Shown here in pieces: positions 1-9,749 of a DNA stretch of 64,000 bases (position 1 is its first letter; the number at the start of each line of letters is the position of its first letter). The stretch is from Bacteroides ihuae (GTDB lineage: Bacteria > Bacteroidota > Bacteroidia > Bacteroidales > Bacteroidaceae). The translations under genes and the position numbers were made by a program. The notes under the pieces are model-generated. The model searched no databases and was not told the DNA's origin. It worked only from the letters and a program-made list of their open reading frames with translations. The stretch lies in assembly GCF_900104585.1 (NCBI RefSeq), contig NZ_FNVX01000006.1:744001-808000 (forward strand), read 5' to 3'.

Positions 1-1242
1 GCATGGAGCCCAAGCATTACGGTTGCCCCACGATACATCTTTTTTCAGATCTAAAATCACTCCCTCATCTTTCCAGTCTTTCAAGTTTTCAGATGAAAAT
101 GTTTTGAAATAATATCCACCCCAGCCATCAAAGCCATCACTAGTAGGATAGAGGTAATATTTCTTTGTTTTGTTGGAATATAATATATCGGGATCGGCAT
201 AATACCCTTCCACTAGCGGATTATTATTCGTCGGCATCTCAAATCCTTTGGGAATGCCCCAATTAGCGGTCAACTTTTTTAATTCACTACGCGTTATAGG
301 TATCACCGAACCATGACGAGGGTGAAAATCCATTGTGACATTTTGATCTATTACTTTGAAAGTATCCAAGTCTTTACTTTCACAAAATTGATATTTACCC
401 TTCATATAAACATCATACATGAGAATATAGCTATCGCTATTGATCAGTTTAAACACACTGGAACCTTCTACAGCATCACGAGTTTGCTGTTTATATCCAA
501 GTTGTTCTATCCATTTTCCGGAAGCCAATGAATCTGTAATGGCCAGTCTAATTCCATTTGAATCCCCTTCTGTTTTATAAAACAGATAGTAAAGCCCATT
601 CTTATTGATGATATCACCATCGATGCAGGATCTCTTGTTTTTAGGAGTAAACAAAATTCTCGGTTCTCCTTCCAGGTCCGTAAAATTTTCATTGGCGTAG
701 GCATAGTATATAATATCAGGGCCATTGCCATGTTGCATCGACCAATAGACCATGTATTTACCTGTTTGAGTGTCATAAATGGTTTGAGGAGCCCATACCC
801 GCTTCAAATCCTCTTGTCCTTTATACTTCTGCTGAATATTGATAACAGAAGATGTCCAATTAACCAAATCATTAGATCTAAGCAATACCATCGCACGATT
901 CGAATCCCAACCTTTAGACGCGGTCATATCGGTAACAACCATATAAAAGGTCTTACCATCTTGGCAGCGAAGAACATGAGGATCGCGCACACCTCCCGTC
1001 GAACTGATTTCCTTCGAATCCAGAATCGAATTATTATTGTTTAATGCCAGATAGTTATATCCATCTCGACTAATAGCATAACATACTGCTTCATCTTTTA
1101 CACTATTGCCTTTAAAATAAGCAAAAAGGTAACCGACATAATCTTTCTCTGCTGGTCCGGATTTGTAATCCTGAGCGTTAGCTGGAATAAGTATGATTAG
1201 AGAAAGAATGAAAAAATTGAGATGTTTCTTTAGTTGTTGCAT
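1..1242 (-). CDS. Tandem GH43 glycoside hydrolase (partial, 3' end outside window)
   Basis: The frame is open from the ATG at 1242 to the window edge (414 codons, no stop), so the C-terminus is missing. A signal peptide ends near residue 23 (ANAQ), suggesting a periplasmic or cell-envelope enzyme. The first five-bladed-propeller domain shows GH43 signatures: RDPHV (candidate catalytic base Asp), VWAPQ, IDGDI (candidate pKa-modulating Asp) and VEGSSVFK (candidate acid Glu). A second GH43-like domain starts near residue 340 with YYADPDILY, and WAPC falls at the edge. GH43 enzymes mostly remove arabinose or xylose, some galactose. It is the last gene of the leftward PUL, separated from the DUF3823 gene by a hairpin. 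The family is secure; the exact sugar is not. Confidence 0.85.
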   Translation of the reverse strand, partial: MQQLKKHLNFFILSLIILIPANAQDYKSGPAEKDYVGYLFAYFKGNSVKDEAVCYAISRDGYNYLALNNNNSILDSKEISSTGGVRDPHVLRCQDGKTFYMVVTDMTASKGWDSNRAMVLLRSNDLVNWTSSVINIQQKYKGQEDLKRVWAPQTIYDTQTGKYMVYWSMQHGNGPDIIYYAYANENFTDLEGEPRILFTPKNKRSCIDGDIINKNGLYYLFYKTEGDSNGIRLAITDSLASGKWIEQLGYKQQTRDAVEGSSVFKLINSDSYILMYDVYMKGKYQFCESKDLDTFKVIDQNVTMDFHPRHGSVIPITRSELKKLTANWGIPKGFEMPTNNNPLVEGYYADPDILYSNKTKKYYLYPTSDGFDGWGGYYFKTFSSENLKDWKDEGVILDLKKDVSWGNRNAWAPC

Positions 1243-1289
1243 AACTATAAATATTTCTAATACCTATTTTAGTCTATTTAAAAAGATTA

Positions 1290-1321
1290 CGGAAAAGGCA
1301 AGACAGATCTTACCTTTTCCG
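1290..1321 (-). terminator. Hairpin between DUF3823 gene and GH43 gene
   Basis: Arms at 1290-1303 and 1308-1321 pair over 14 positions with one mismatch and a 4-base loop. On the minus strand a T-rich stretch follows a few bases later. It may act as a partial terminator or mRNA processing/stabilising site that lowers GH43 expression relative to the SusC/D genes. That role is inferred from position. Confidence 0.55.
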
Positions 1322-1358
1322 ATATAGTCAAGCGATCCATTCAATATAGTACTTTGAT

Positions 1359-2039
1359 TTATTTCAAAGCAATTTTTTGAACTTGAGTATAATAATATTC
1401 ATTTGATACTGTAGCTCGAACTCCGACACGAACAAAAATATAGTCTAATTGTGCTAGATTAGTTGGTATTGTCGTTGTCACAGTTGCTTCTTGCCCTATT
1501 TGAATAGTAGCAATATCAGCGTTTTGTGCCTGTTCATTCTTATTTTGATCAGTAAGAACGGAAGAGCCTAAATACAAACGAACAGATTCGATTTTTGCAG
1601 AACTTACAATTTTGTTTATAGTGAACTTTGCAGAAATCGTATTGCCTTGTTTTTGGAAACCTTCTTCAGTTATTGTAAAATAAGGTATTACAGGCACATC
1701 ATACTCCGTTTTGTTTTTAACATTGACGATGATAGTATCGCTTAGTTGTGCCTCCCAAGGAGCTCCTGCTTTACGTACCATTTTATACTGACCATTGAAC
1801 AGAGCAACTGAATAGGTACCATCTTGAGCAATGTATATCGGAATATTTTTTTTCAAACCATAACCATCTTGCCACAGTTCCAATTGCGGACCATTGGTAC
1901 GCACTCCAACCGTTTTCCCTTCATAGACGACTTTTCCCATCAAAAAAGACGTAGGCTCATCAAAATTATCATATTCACACCCGGAAAGTAAAAGGCTACA
2001 TATAATTATAAGAGATAATATATTTCTTTTCATATTCAC
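1359..2039 (-). CDS. DUF3823-type SusE/F-position surface lipoprotein
   Basis: This 226-residue protein has a lipoprotein signal (LLLSGC, Cys21). It resembles the DUF3823 family, which follows susC/susD genes in many Bacteroidetes PULs. The N-terminal half has a carboxypeptidase-regulatory-like beta fold (GKVVYEGKTVGVRTNGPQLE), and the C-terminal half looks like a second beta domain. No catalytic motif is visible. By position it probably binds glycan at the outer-membrane surface beside SusD, in the SusE/SusF role. The gap to the susD stop is only 5 bases, so the two are cotranscribed. M3 is an alternative start. Confidence 0.8.
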   Translation of the reverse strand: MNMKRNILSLIIICSLLLSGCEYDNFDEPTSFLMGKVVYEGKTVGVRTNGPQLELWQDGYGLKKNIPIYIAQDGTYSVALFNGQYKMVRKAGAPWEAQLSDTIIVNVKNKTEYDVPVIPYFTITEEGFQKQGNTISAKFTINKIVSSAKIESVRLYLGSSVLTDQNKNEQAQNADIATIQIGQEATVTTTIPTNLAQLDYIFVRVGVRATVSNEYYYTQVQKIALK

Positions 2040-2044
2040 TAATA

Positions 2045-3898
2045 TTAATTAAAAGGGTTTTTTACTAACTTCGGATTATTATTAAGTACAGTCTGATCGA
2101 TAGACGAATAGTAATTAGCCATACGGAAAAGTCTTGCTCTTTTGAAGCGTGTAGGCCTTATTTTTTCAAAAATGTATTTGTTATTATCTGGATGTCCGGG
2201 ATGCACTACTCTATAAGGATATAATCCATAGATCACGGCATTTTCATTATTGTCATTGCCATCCCATATTTCATGCGCTATCCTCCAACGTTTCAAATCA
2301 AAGTATCGATGATCTTCAAATGCAAGTTCAACGCGACGTTCATTACGAATAATGCCCATCGTTAAAGTTTTAATACTATTTATGGGAAAACCAGCACGTT
2401 CACGAATGGCATTGATATATCCTACAGCCTCAGGTTTATTTAACTCAAATGCAGCTTCTCCCGCATTCAAATAGATCTCACCCAACCGGAACCAAGGCCA
2501 CCAATTCTCAGCAGATGTTCCTCTGGTACTCGCCCCAGATGCATCACTAACAAATTTTCTCATATAAAAGCCTGTATTACTTACATCTTGGGCATTATCC
2601 TTTGGCCCGTCGAAACCAGTCCACAATCCATTATCGCCGCCTTCAATATCATATTTCTGTCCCAAATTAGGAGCTACACTTAATCTATAGTTATCATTTT
2701 CCCAAATAGCAACTCCAGCTTGAATATTGACAGGCAAATTTCTAAATGTTGTACCCCCATAAACAATAGTTCCATATAAACGACTATCCTTATTTGCAAA
2801 AATATCGGAGACGTTATCATACAATATATAGCTACCATTACTGTCTTTGAAATGAAGAGAGCCTTGACTCCCATCAAGATAGTCGAAACTCTCTACAAGA
2901 TTCAATGAAGGAGACAAACTGGAAGAAGATTCATTATCTTCAGTAATGCTTTTTACAATATTATCATAAGCAAAGCGGTGTACTTTCAAACTAAGTTTAT
3001 AATCTTTAGCAAAGATAATTTCCTTTGTTCCTTTTTTATTAAGCATATCGTAAAAATTCCTTCCCTTATCCGAATTCTCGTTATATAATTGAAAATGCTT
3101 ACTGGATATAATGGCTTGGGAGGCAGCAAGAGATTTTGTATAATAATCAGCCGCTTTAGAAGCAGGTATGCCGACTTCTTCTCCCGGTGTTGTTATCGGT
3201 GAAGGCATCAAATTGTTGTATTTGGCAATAGATGCAGCATAAAGCATAGCACGGCTCTCCAATGCCAATGCAGTATAGGTGCTAGCTCGAGTCTGGCTAT
3301 TATTATTGGGTGCTAACATGTTTTTTATAGCTTCCGCCTCATTATAGATGAAGTCATAGACTTCATATTCTTTTGCACGTGGTACCTGCAAAGGAGTTGG
3401 ATCACCACTAAAATCATAGATCAACTGAGTGGTTACGATAGGTACACCACCCATACGTTTCACCATCTCAAAATAGACAAAAGCCCGAATAAACCTTAAT
3501 TCAGACTTAAAAAGATCTCTCTCTTCTTGTTTAAGATTTCCAGCATATTTATCCAGATTGTCAAGTGCCAAATTAATATCACGAATAAGACCGTAATCCC
3601 AATATCGACCATAGTCATCACCATATTGAAAATCATTATGCCAGTTAGCATCATTATGCCCCGACCACATAGCATCATCCAATTCACTCATACCTCCAGT
3701 ATTAAAAACACCATGAAGAGATGGTAACCTGTCATAATAGTTAGCCAACAACGACTTAATTAGTTCAGGATCGTTCCAAAGCTGTTCATCTGTAATAATA
3801 TTCTGAGGGTCTCTTTCAAGCCAACCATCAGAATTACAACTGACCAAAAAGAAGGAGGCTATTACTAATAGCTTTATAATTAGGTATTTCATACTCAT
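2045..3898 (-). CDS. SusD/RagB family glycan-binding lipoprotein
   Basis: This 617-residue protein has a lipoprotein signal peptide (FFLVSC, Cys21). It has the N-terminal SusD-like region with LERDPQNIITDEQLW and the TPR-rich RagB/SusD C-terminal domain ending with RNERRVELAFEDHRYFDLKRW, a hallmark of the family. SusD proteins lid the SusC transporter and capture oligosaccharide at the cell surface. The gene starts 8 bases after the susC stop, the usual tight susC-susD pairing. The ATG at residue 3 is equally possible as the start. Family assignment is firm; the ligand is not readable from sequence. Confidence 0.95.
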   Translation of the reverse strand: MSMKYLIIKLLVIASFFLVSCNSDGWLERDPQNIITDEQLWNDPELIKSLLANYYDRLPSLHGVFNTGGMSELDDAMWSGHNDANWHNDFQYGDDYGRYWDYGLIRDINLALDNLDKYAGNLKQEERDLFKSELRFIRAFVYFEMVKRMGGVPIVTTQLIYDFSGDPTPLQVPRAKEYEVYDFIYNEAEAIKNMLAPNNNSQTRASTYTALALESRAMLYAASIAKYNNLMPSPITTPGEEVGIPASKAADYYTKSLAASQAIISSKHFQLYNENSDKGRNFYDMLNKKGTKEIIFAKDYKLSLKVHRFAYDNIVKSITEDNESSSSLSPSLNLVESFDYLDGSQGSLHFKDSNGSYILYDNVSDIFANKDSRLYGTIVYGGTTFRNLPVNIQAGVAIWENDNYRLSVAPNLGQKYDIEGGDNGLWTGFDGPKDNAQDVSNTGFYMRKFVSDASGASTRGTSAENWWPWFRLGEIYLNAGEAAFELNKPEAVGYINAIRERAGFPINSIKTLTMGIIRNERRVELAFEDHRYFDLKRWRIAHEIWDGNDNNENAVIYGLYPYRVVHPGHPDNNKYIFEKIRPTRFKRARLFRMANYYSSIDQTVLNNNPKLVKNPFN

Positions 3899-3906
3899 AT
3901 TTTCTT

Positions 3907-6900
3907 TTAAAATGTAACATTAAAGCCAACTAATACTGTACGTTGCTGAGGATAAACAACTGCCGCTCTTGCGTCTATCTCCGGATCTATTTGGAATTTA
4001 CCTACATTGTCGAAAGATAACAAATTAGAGCCACTAACGAATACACGTAGTTTTTCTGCTTTTATTTTACTTATCAACTGTTTAGTGAAAGTGTAACCAA
4101 GTTCCATATTTTTCACCCTCAAATAGCGAACATTCGTAAGCCAAAAATCACTATTTTTACTATTAGGCCCTGAATTTCCATTTCTTATAGCCGGATAATA
4201 ACCTTCTATCCACTCGCTTTGAGGGTCGTAAGGATCTGCACGGTGCCATCTGTCTTCTAATAGATAGGCTGGAGAATTTCCTCCACCATGGAATGCATTC
4301 CTAAGCTCATAATCTTGAAACCATGATTGCATAGCTCCTCCTGCAAAATCAATGTTAAGGTCTATGCCTTTCCAATCTAGTCCAATACGCCCACCGAAAG
4401 CTAACATTGGAGCCCAGTCTGTAGGATATCCAATAGAACGTTCATCCATATCATTGATAATACCATCTCCATTAACATCTTTATAGATAAAGTCACCTGG
4501 TAATAAAGTACGGTTATTCTGTCCATCCATATCCACTGAATAATTTCTAATCTGGTCTTCGGATTTAAATCGACCAATAACTTGGTATCCCCACCAAGTA
4601 CCACCCAAGCGATCTTCCGCTGAATTTCGATACTCATCCCACGAATTACCAAAACGAGGTTTGTATGTTTCTATACTTCTATAGCGTGAGTAAGTAAAAT
4701 TTCCACTTACAACATAATTGACATCACCTATCTTGTCGGCATATGTAATGATGCCTTCAAGCCCATAATAACCATTCTTATTCAAATTTTCGTTTGGTAA
4801 ACTATAACCGATCTCACTAGGTAAAAGAACATCATATCGTGCTGCTGGCACTCCCGACCTGATAATTTTAAAAGCATCTGCTGTAACTTTCAACTTATTA
4901 TCAAAAATCGACAAATCAAAACCTATATTAGAGTTGGTGTTTTTGACCCATGATAAATTGGTTATAGGCGTTCCTCTTGGTTTTATTCCTGTTACATATT
5001 CGCCATCTAGAACAGCACTGCCGTTATTCCATGTGTATCCAGCCATATAGTCAAATAGTCCTATACCTTGTTCAATACCTGTTTGCCCAATGGAAGCTCT
5101 TAACTTCAGATCATTGACGACGCCTTTTGCTCCTTTAAAGAATGGTTCATCAGAAATGCGCCATCCTAACGATATCCCAGGAAAGAAACCCCATCTTTTA
5201 CCTGGCGCATATAGATATGAAGCGTCATAACGGCCTAATAATTCAACTAAATATCTTCCTAAATAATTGTAGTTAACTTTTCCAGCATAGCCAGCCCGTG
5301 CTTCGTATGACCAGTCATTCCCGAATGAGTTCATCTTATCAAATTCCAACAAAGGCAAATAATTGTTAGAAGGATTAGTACCCATTGAAAGATACTTCTT
5401 ATCATAATCGGACCGTTCATAGGCCAAAGTGACTGAAAGGTAATGATCTTTAAATTGTTTTGCATAGTCTAATTGAAATTGACCATACTTTGCAACAACT
5501 TCTCTTCCTGTCTGATATCTCCAACCAGCATCTGATCCACCAGTACGATTATAGGTGTCTTTTGCTTTATCATAAGAATAGACATCATAGGTATATTGGA
5601 AACCATCAAACTTATTATTCGTATAATTATAAGAGACAGTCCCTTTGGCTTTAAGGCCAAACTTAAATTTATATTCAGCATATAAGTTAATATTAGCATT
5701 GCGGGAAATATTATCTTTATAGCCTACAATATCTCGATGGAATAAAGCAGGATTACGAGAGAAATCTCTTGTATGGTTGATATATTTCGGATTATCATTA
5801 GCATATGGACCAACAGTTGGAATGTTTGAGAACATCCCCAATATGGCGGCAAAATAGCCATCTCCACCAGGCAATCCAACGTCTTTGCTATTCTCTTGCT
5901 TTCCACTAATCTGAGTACCAACAGTCAATCTTTCTAGTATTTTAGCCTCAAGGTTTACTTGAATATTTGTTCTCTCATAAGAGAAATCCTTCATAAGGGC
6001 ATCTTGCCCTGTCTGTGAGACAGAAAGGTAATAATTAGATTTTTCAGATCCTCCTGTCACATTTGCATTGATATGATATTGAGGTATATTTTTCCTCATT
6101 ACCATGTCATAATAATCATAACCTCCATAGCCAGACTCTGTACCTGCTTGCCATTTGGCTAGTTCTTCTTTAGAATATGTAAATTTGCTAGGATCTATTC
6201 CTGCATTTTGTTCAGCCTCCACTAGTCCTCTAGTATATTGAGCAGCATTAGCCATCTTTGGAAATCTTGTCAAATTTTGCCACCCATAATATCCGTTGAC
6301 ATTAATTCGGACATTCTCTCCAGCTTTACCTTTTTTTGTTGTCACAAGAACGACCCCACTAGAAGCTCGCAATCCATAAATGGCCGCAGATGCATCTTTC
6401 AAGATAGTAATACTTTCTATATCATCAAGACTTAACGAGTTGAACACATCATTCCCCGATACATTAGATGACTGAAGCCAATCGTTCCCTGTCTGCCCCC
6501 CATAGGGTATACCATCAATCACAAACAAAGGATTACCCATATTACGGATTTCGATTTTAGCTCCCTTACCAGGTCTGGCATCTGCTGCTCTAACTGATAT
6601 ACCTTGCATCTTGCCGGCTAAAGCACCAGCAGTAGACGTTGACGCAGAACGAAGCAGATCTTCAGATTTAACAACACTTAGAGCCCCGGTGACATTCCTC
6701 TTTGCCTGAGTGCCATATCCTACAACGACAATATCATCCAAAGTTTTAGAATCTTCCCTCAGGACAATCTTAAATGTAGATTGGCTCCCGATTGGAACCT
6801 CTACAGGCTTGAAGCCAATATAGGAAACGAGAAGAGTTCCATCAGTAACATTCAATGTAAATTTCCCATCTAGATCTGCAACAGTACCATTGGTTGTTCC

Positions 6901-7038
6901 TTTAACAACAACACTGGCCCCAATTAGAGGGTTATTGCTTGTGTCTATTACAACTCCAGTTATTTTACTTTGGGCATATACCGTTGTCGAGATCATCAAC
7001 AAGAGGGCATACAAAATAATATTTTTCAATTGTTTCAT
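3907..7038 (-). CDS. SusC/RagA family TonB-linked outer membrane transporter
   Basis: This 1043-residue protein has a signal peptide ending near VYAQ (residue 23). Next is a carboxypeptidase-regulatory-like domain (ITGVVIDTSNNPLIGASVVV, about residues 26-105), then a plug domain (about 115-235, with NPLFVIDGIPYGG and SITILKDASAAIYG). A long beta-barrel ends in a terminal aromatic (VGFNVTF). SusC proteins import oligosaccharides using TonB energy. It is coupled with the susD gene at 2045-3898. No extra N-terminal STN/anti-sigma signalling domain is present, which fits control by the neighbouring hybrid two-component system rather than by a sigma/anti-sigma pair. Confidence 0.95.
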   Translation of the reverse strand: MKQLKNIILYALLLMISTTVYAQSKITGVVIDTSNNPLIGASVVVKGTTNGTVADLDGKFTLNVTDGTLLVSYIGFKPVEVPIGSQSTFKIVLREDSKTLDDIVVVGYGTQAKRNVTGALSVVKSEDLLRSASTSTAGALAGKMQGISVRAADARPGKGAKIEIRNMGNPLFVIDGIPYGGQTGNDWLQSSNVSGNDVFNSLSLDDIESITILKDASAAIYGLRASSGVVLVTTKKGKAGENVRINVNGYYGWQNLTRFPKMANAAQYTRGLVEAEQNAGIDPSKFTYSKEELAKWQAGTESGYGGYDYYDMVMRKNIPQYHINANVTGGSEKSNYYLSVSQTGQDALMKDFSYERTNIQVNLEAKILERLTVGTQISGKQENSKDVGLPGGDGYFAAILGMFSNIPTVGPYANDNPKYINHTRDFSRNPALFHRDIVGYKDNISRNANINLYAEYKFKFGLKAKGTVSYNYTNNKFDGFQYTYDVYSYDKAKDTYNRTGGSDAGWRYQTGREVVAKYGQFQLDYAKQFKDHYLSVTLAYERSDYDKKYLSMGTNPSNNYLPLLEFDKMNSFGNDWSYEARAGYAGKVNYNYLGRYLVELLGRYDASYLYAPGKRWGFFPGISLGWRISDEPFFKGAKGVVNDLKLRASIGQTGIEQGIGLFDYMAGYTWNNGSAVLDGEYVTGIKPRGTPITNLSWVKNTNSNIGFDLSIFDNKLKVTADAFKIIRSGVPAARYDVLLPSEIGYSLPNENLNKNGYYGLEGIITYADKIGDVNYVVSGNFTYSRYRSIETYKPRFGNSWDEYRNSAEDRLGGTWWGYQVIGRFKSEDQIRNYSVDMDGQNNRTLLPGDFIYKDVNGDGIINDMDERSIGYPTDWAPMLAFGGRIGLDWKGIDLNIDFAGGAMQSWFQDYELRNAFHGGGNSPAYLLEDRWHRADPYDPQSEWIEGYYPAIRNGNSGPNSKNSDFWLTNVRYLRVKNMELGYTFTKQLISKIKAEKLRVFVSGSNLLSFDNVGKFQIDPEIDARAAVVYPQQRTVLVGFNVTF

Positions 7039-7174
7039 AAGTATTAATTAAAAGGTTTAATAAACGAGATTAATTTTGACTAAATATTTAACATTTAACT
7101 TGAACGATTAAGCGCGTCCGTAATAACAGCCTCGTTTTCCTGTTTTTCATCATATTAGCTTTTTAGTTAGAAAA

Positions 7175-9556
7175 TTATTTTAATTTATAAGGTTTCGTGC
7201 TTACATAAATTCGATAATCTTTTATCATTCCGGGTTTATTTTGCTCCACTCTAGGCAAGTATGAAAAGCCTGAAATCAAAACATCTTCGCCAAGATCTAT
7301 CACGATAGAATGAGGATATTTTGTTTTCTCCTTAGTATATCGGGTATGCCAGATTGTGGACTCCTGCAAGTCAAAAATATTTGTAGCCAAGTTATTGGCT
7401 GCTTCTGTTTCTTCACTATCAGCATACACAATCTTCCAATGCTGACGAGAGATTTTTTGTCCATTGGCACCAAGAATTTCTAGTTCGGCAATAGAAGCAT
7501 AGTCACTTTCATTATAAGCGTTTAAAGCTTCAATGCAGAAATAACGTGCCGGCAGTTGTTTCCCAAATTTCACCTGTTGCCATCCGTTACCTTCTCTGAA
7601 ACGACCTTCATAAACAGGAGTCTCATCTTTCAAATTCAAGTTCTCATCCTGTTTACGATGAATTTGTGCACCACTACCATCAAGAGCATCAAGTATCGGC
7701 TGGCGAAGCCCTTTAAGAGTTTGCTTTGAAGGTACCATATCCAATACAATCACCTCATTTTCACCTTCTTTAAGCCAGCAACCGGGTACATACAACGTCT
7801 GTTGAGGGCCTATCTTCCAATAGCGTCCCATAGAGTGTCCATTTACCCAAACCAATCCTTTTCCCCAACCAGTCATATCTAGAAAAGTATCACCCGGCTT
7901 ATCAATCACGAAGGAACCCTTAAAGTATGCAGGCATGCCGTCTGTCCTTATATTCTGTTCATATTTCTTCTTACTAACAAAATTGTAATCTACCGGCAAA
8001 TTATAAACGAACCAATCTTTTAATTTTTGAAGCTCTGAAGTTGATTTCAATTCCACCTTTTCAGTGATACCTTTCCAATCATAAATCCCTGCACCAAAGT
8101 TCATTCGCCCCATCGCCTCCACCAGAATATCCAATCGGGCTCCCTCTTTAACCGGAGGTAGTTTTATCCTATTTTCACCTTTCAAACGATTCAACGTTCC
8201 AACTTTCTTTCCATCGATAAAGATCTGTGTCCAATCATGCGCTTCTGTGATAATAAGCATTTGTTCTTCATTTGACTTTTCAAGAATGGTGCGATACAAA
8301 ATGCTTCCCCAACCTTGATCAAAAAACTCCATGGATTGAATATCTTTACTTCTCTTAGCTACGGGAAGATTATCAAAGACAGGAGCGACTTCATTTAACT
8401 CAAAAGAAGGGATAGTAATGGTCCCGATCGAGTCAGGTACCTGCTCCAGCGACTCTCCATCAGGTAGATATTTCTTCAATAGTTCACGAACCTCAAAATA
8501 TTTCGGCGTTACTTTACCCGACTCGTTAATTGGAGCATCATAATCATAAGAGGTACAAGTAGGAGAAAAATTAGGGAAGTTTGCACCACCCCAGTGTCCA
8601 AAGCTTGTTCCTCCATGAGTCATATATAGACTAAATGAAATATTCTTGTCCAGCATTTCTTTCATCCCTTTCACCAACTCCTGAGCACTGCGTGTTTCAT
8701 GTTTTGCTCCCCAATGATCAAACCAACCCGACCAATATTCACTACACATTAAAGGAGTGTTCGGGCGTAACTGTTGCAGCCTTTCAAATTGTTTTTGGAT
8801 ATTGGCTCCTGTCCCAAAGTTAACAGTCCAGAGCAAATCGTCCAAAGCATTATTCTCAAAGTTAGAACTCCAGTCACATTGAAACAAAGGAACATCAGTG
8901 AAACCGGCTTTCTTCACCATATCACGAATTGCCGAGACATATGGCTTGTCAACGCCAAAAGAGCCATATTCATTTTCAACCTGCACCATAATGATATTAC
9001 CACCTTTGGTGATTTGCAGGTCGGCTAGTTCTTTCCCGACTTGATTCATAAACAATCCCACTCGATCCATATAATATGAATCTAACTTACGAAGTTTTAT
9101 GTCTTTTTTCTTTAGCAACCACCATGGAAGTCCGCCCATTTCCCATTCAGCACAGACATAAGGCCCCGGGCGGACAATCACATATAGATGATGTTTTTGA
9201 GCTAGCCGACAAAAGGAAGCAATGTCTTTTTGCCCTTTAAAATCATATTTTCCTTCTTCCGGTTCATGATAGTTCCAAAAGACATAGAGACAAATCGTAT
9301 TCATACCCAATGCTTTGCACATCTCTATACGATGTTCCCAATATTCTTTAGGAATGCGGGGATAGTGAATCTCTGCTGCTTTAATAACGAAAGGTTTATT
9401 ATTTAAAAGAAAGGTCTTATCACCAACCTTGAACGATTCTTGCGCAACACAAGGCAAGGATAATGTAGCTAAAAAAACAAAGCACACTAATAGTGCAGCA
9501 ATAAATTTCAGAGGAACAATTTTCAAGAATGGGATTTGAGGGTTTCCTTTCTTCAT
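7175..9556 (-). CDS. GH35 beta-galactosidase with C-terminal discoidin-like domain
   Basis: This 793-residue protein has a long signal region ending near residue 39 (CVAQ). The GH35 TIM barrel spans roughly residues 45-370. The acid/base Glu lies in VENEYG (E196) and the nucleophile in CSEYWSG (E273). Other family motifs include FWNYHEPEEGKYDF and RPGPYVCAEWEMGG. Beta-sandwich domains follow, including MGRYWKIGPQQTLYVPG. The last roughly 150 residues look like an F5/8-type-C (discoidin) carbohydrate-binding module. The enzyme removes terminal beta-galactose. It is the first gene of the leftward PUL, 136 bases ahead of susC, with a -7 box at 9604-9611. Confidence 0.92.
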   Translation of the reverse strand: MKKGNPQIPFLKIVPLKFIAALLVCFVFLATLSLPCVAQESFKVGDKTFLLNNKPFVIKAAEIHYPRIPKEYWEHRIEMCKALGMNTICLYVFWNYHEPEEGKYDFKGQKDIASFCRLAQKHHLYVIVRPGPYVCAEWEMGGLPWWLLKKKDIKLRKLDSYYMDRVGLFMNQVGKELADLQITKGGNIIMVQVENEYGSFGVDKPYVSAIRDMVKKAGFTDVPLFQCDWSSNFENNALDDLLWTVNFGTGANIQKQFERLQQLRPNTPLMCSEYWSGWFDHWGAKHETRSAQELVKGMKEMLDKNISFSLYMTHGGTSFGHWGGANFPNFSPTCTSYDYDAPINESGKVTPKYFEVRELLKKYLPDGESLEQVPDSIGTITIPSFELNEVAPVFDNLPVAKRSKDIQSMEFFDQGWGSILYRTILEKSNEEQMLIITEAHDWTQIFIDGKKVGTLNRLKGENRIKLPPVKEGARLDILVEAMGRMNFGAGIYDWKGITEKVELKSTSELQKLKDWFVYNLPVDYNFVSKKKYEQNIRTDGMPAYFKGSFVIDKPGDTFLDMTGWGKGLVWVNGHSMGRYWKIGPQQTLYVPGCWLKEGENEVIVLDMVPSKQTLKGLRQPILDALDGSGAQIHRKQDENLNLKDETPVYEGRFREGNGWQQVKFGKQLPARYFCIEALNAYNESDYASIAELEILGANGQKISRQHWKIVYADSEETEAANNLATNIFDLQESTIWHTRYTKEKTKYPHSIVIDLGEDVLISGFSYLPRVEQNKPGMIKDYRIYVSTKPYKLK

Positions 9557-9603
9557 AATATATATATTTTAAGATAAACATTTCATAGCCTTAACTGATT
9601 GTG

Positions 9604-9611
9604 CAAATATA
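9604..9611 (-). promoter_or_regulatory. -7 promoter element of the GH35-susCD PUL
   Basis: On the minus strand this reads TATATTTG, an exact match to the Bacteroides -7 consensus TAnnTTTG, about 50 bases upstream of the GH35 start. No good -33 TTTG lies at the right distance. That fits an activator-dependent promoter, with the direct repeat at 9634-9670 covering the -33 region. Confidence 0.5.
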
Positions 9612-9633
9612 GATAGAGCAAAGAAAACAAGCA

Positions 9634-9670
9634 GGTAAAAATCATGCAGCTAGGGACGGTAAATCATGCA
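9634..9670. promoter_or_regulatory. Candidate HTCS operator: 22-bp-spaced direct repeat
   Basis: GGTAAAAATCATGCA (9634-9648) is repeated as GGTAAATCATGCA (9658-9670). The shared TCATGCA cores start 22 bp apart, about two helical turns. The repeat sits immediately upstream of the GH35 -7 box and between the divergent PUL and HTCS genes. AraC-type HTCS output domains usually bind such direct repeats as dimers. Binding is inferred, not shown. Confidence 0.5.
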
Positions 9671-9708
9671 ATGCAATAGATACATGCCTAAAATGAGAAA
9701 AATAGTTG

Positions 9709-9716
9709 TATTTTTG
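9709..9716 (+). promoter_or_regulatory. -7 promoter element of the HTCS gene
   Basis: TATTTTTG matches TAnnTTTG, 33 bases before the HTCS start codon. The -33 region is weak. Confidence 0.45.
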
Positions 9717-9749
9717 AGGCAAGCAATAGATTATTGAATTGGATAGATA

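Noticed and set aside
7039..7174. Possible small gene or promoter between GH35 and susC
   Set aside because: Only a 21-codon basic frame and no TAnnTTTG box; treated as an operon spacer.
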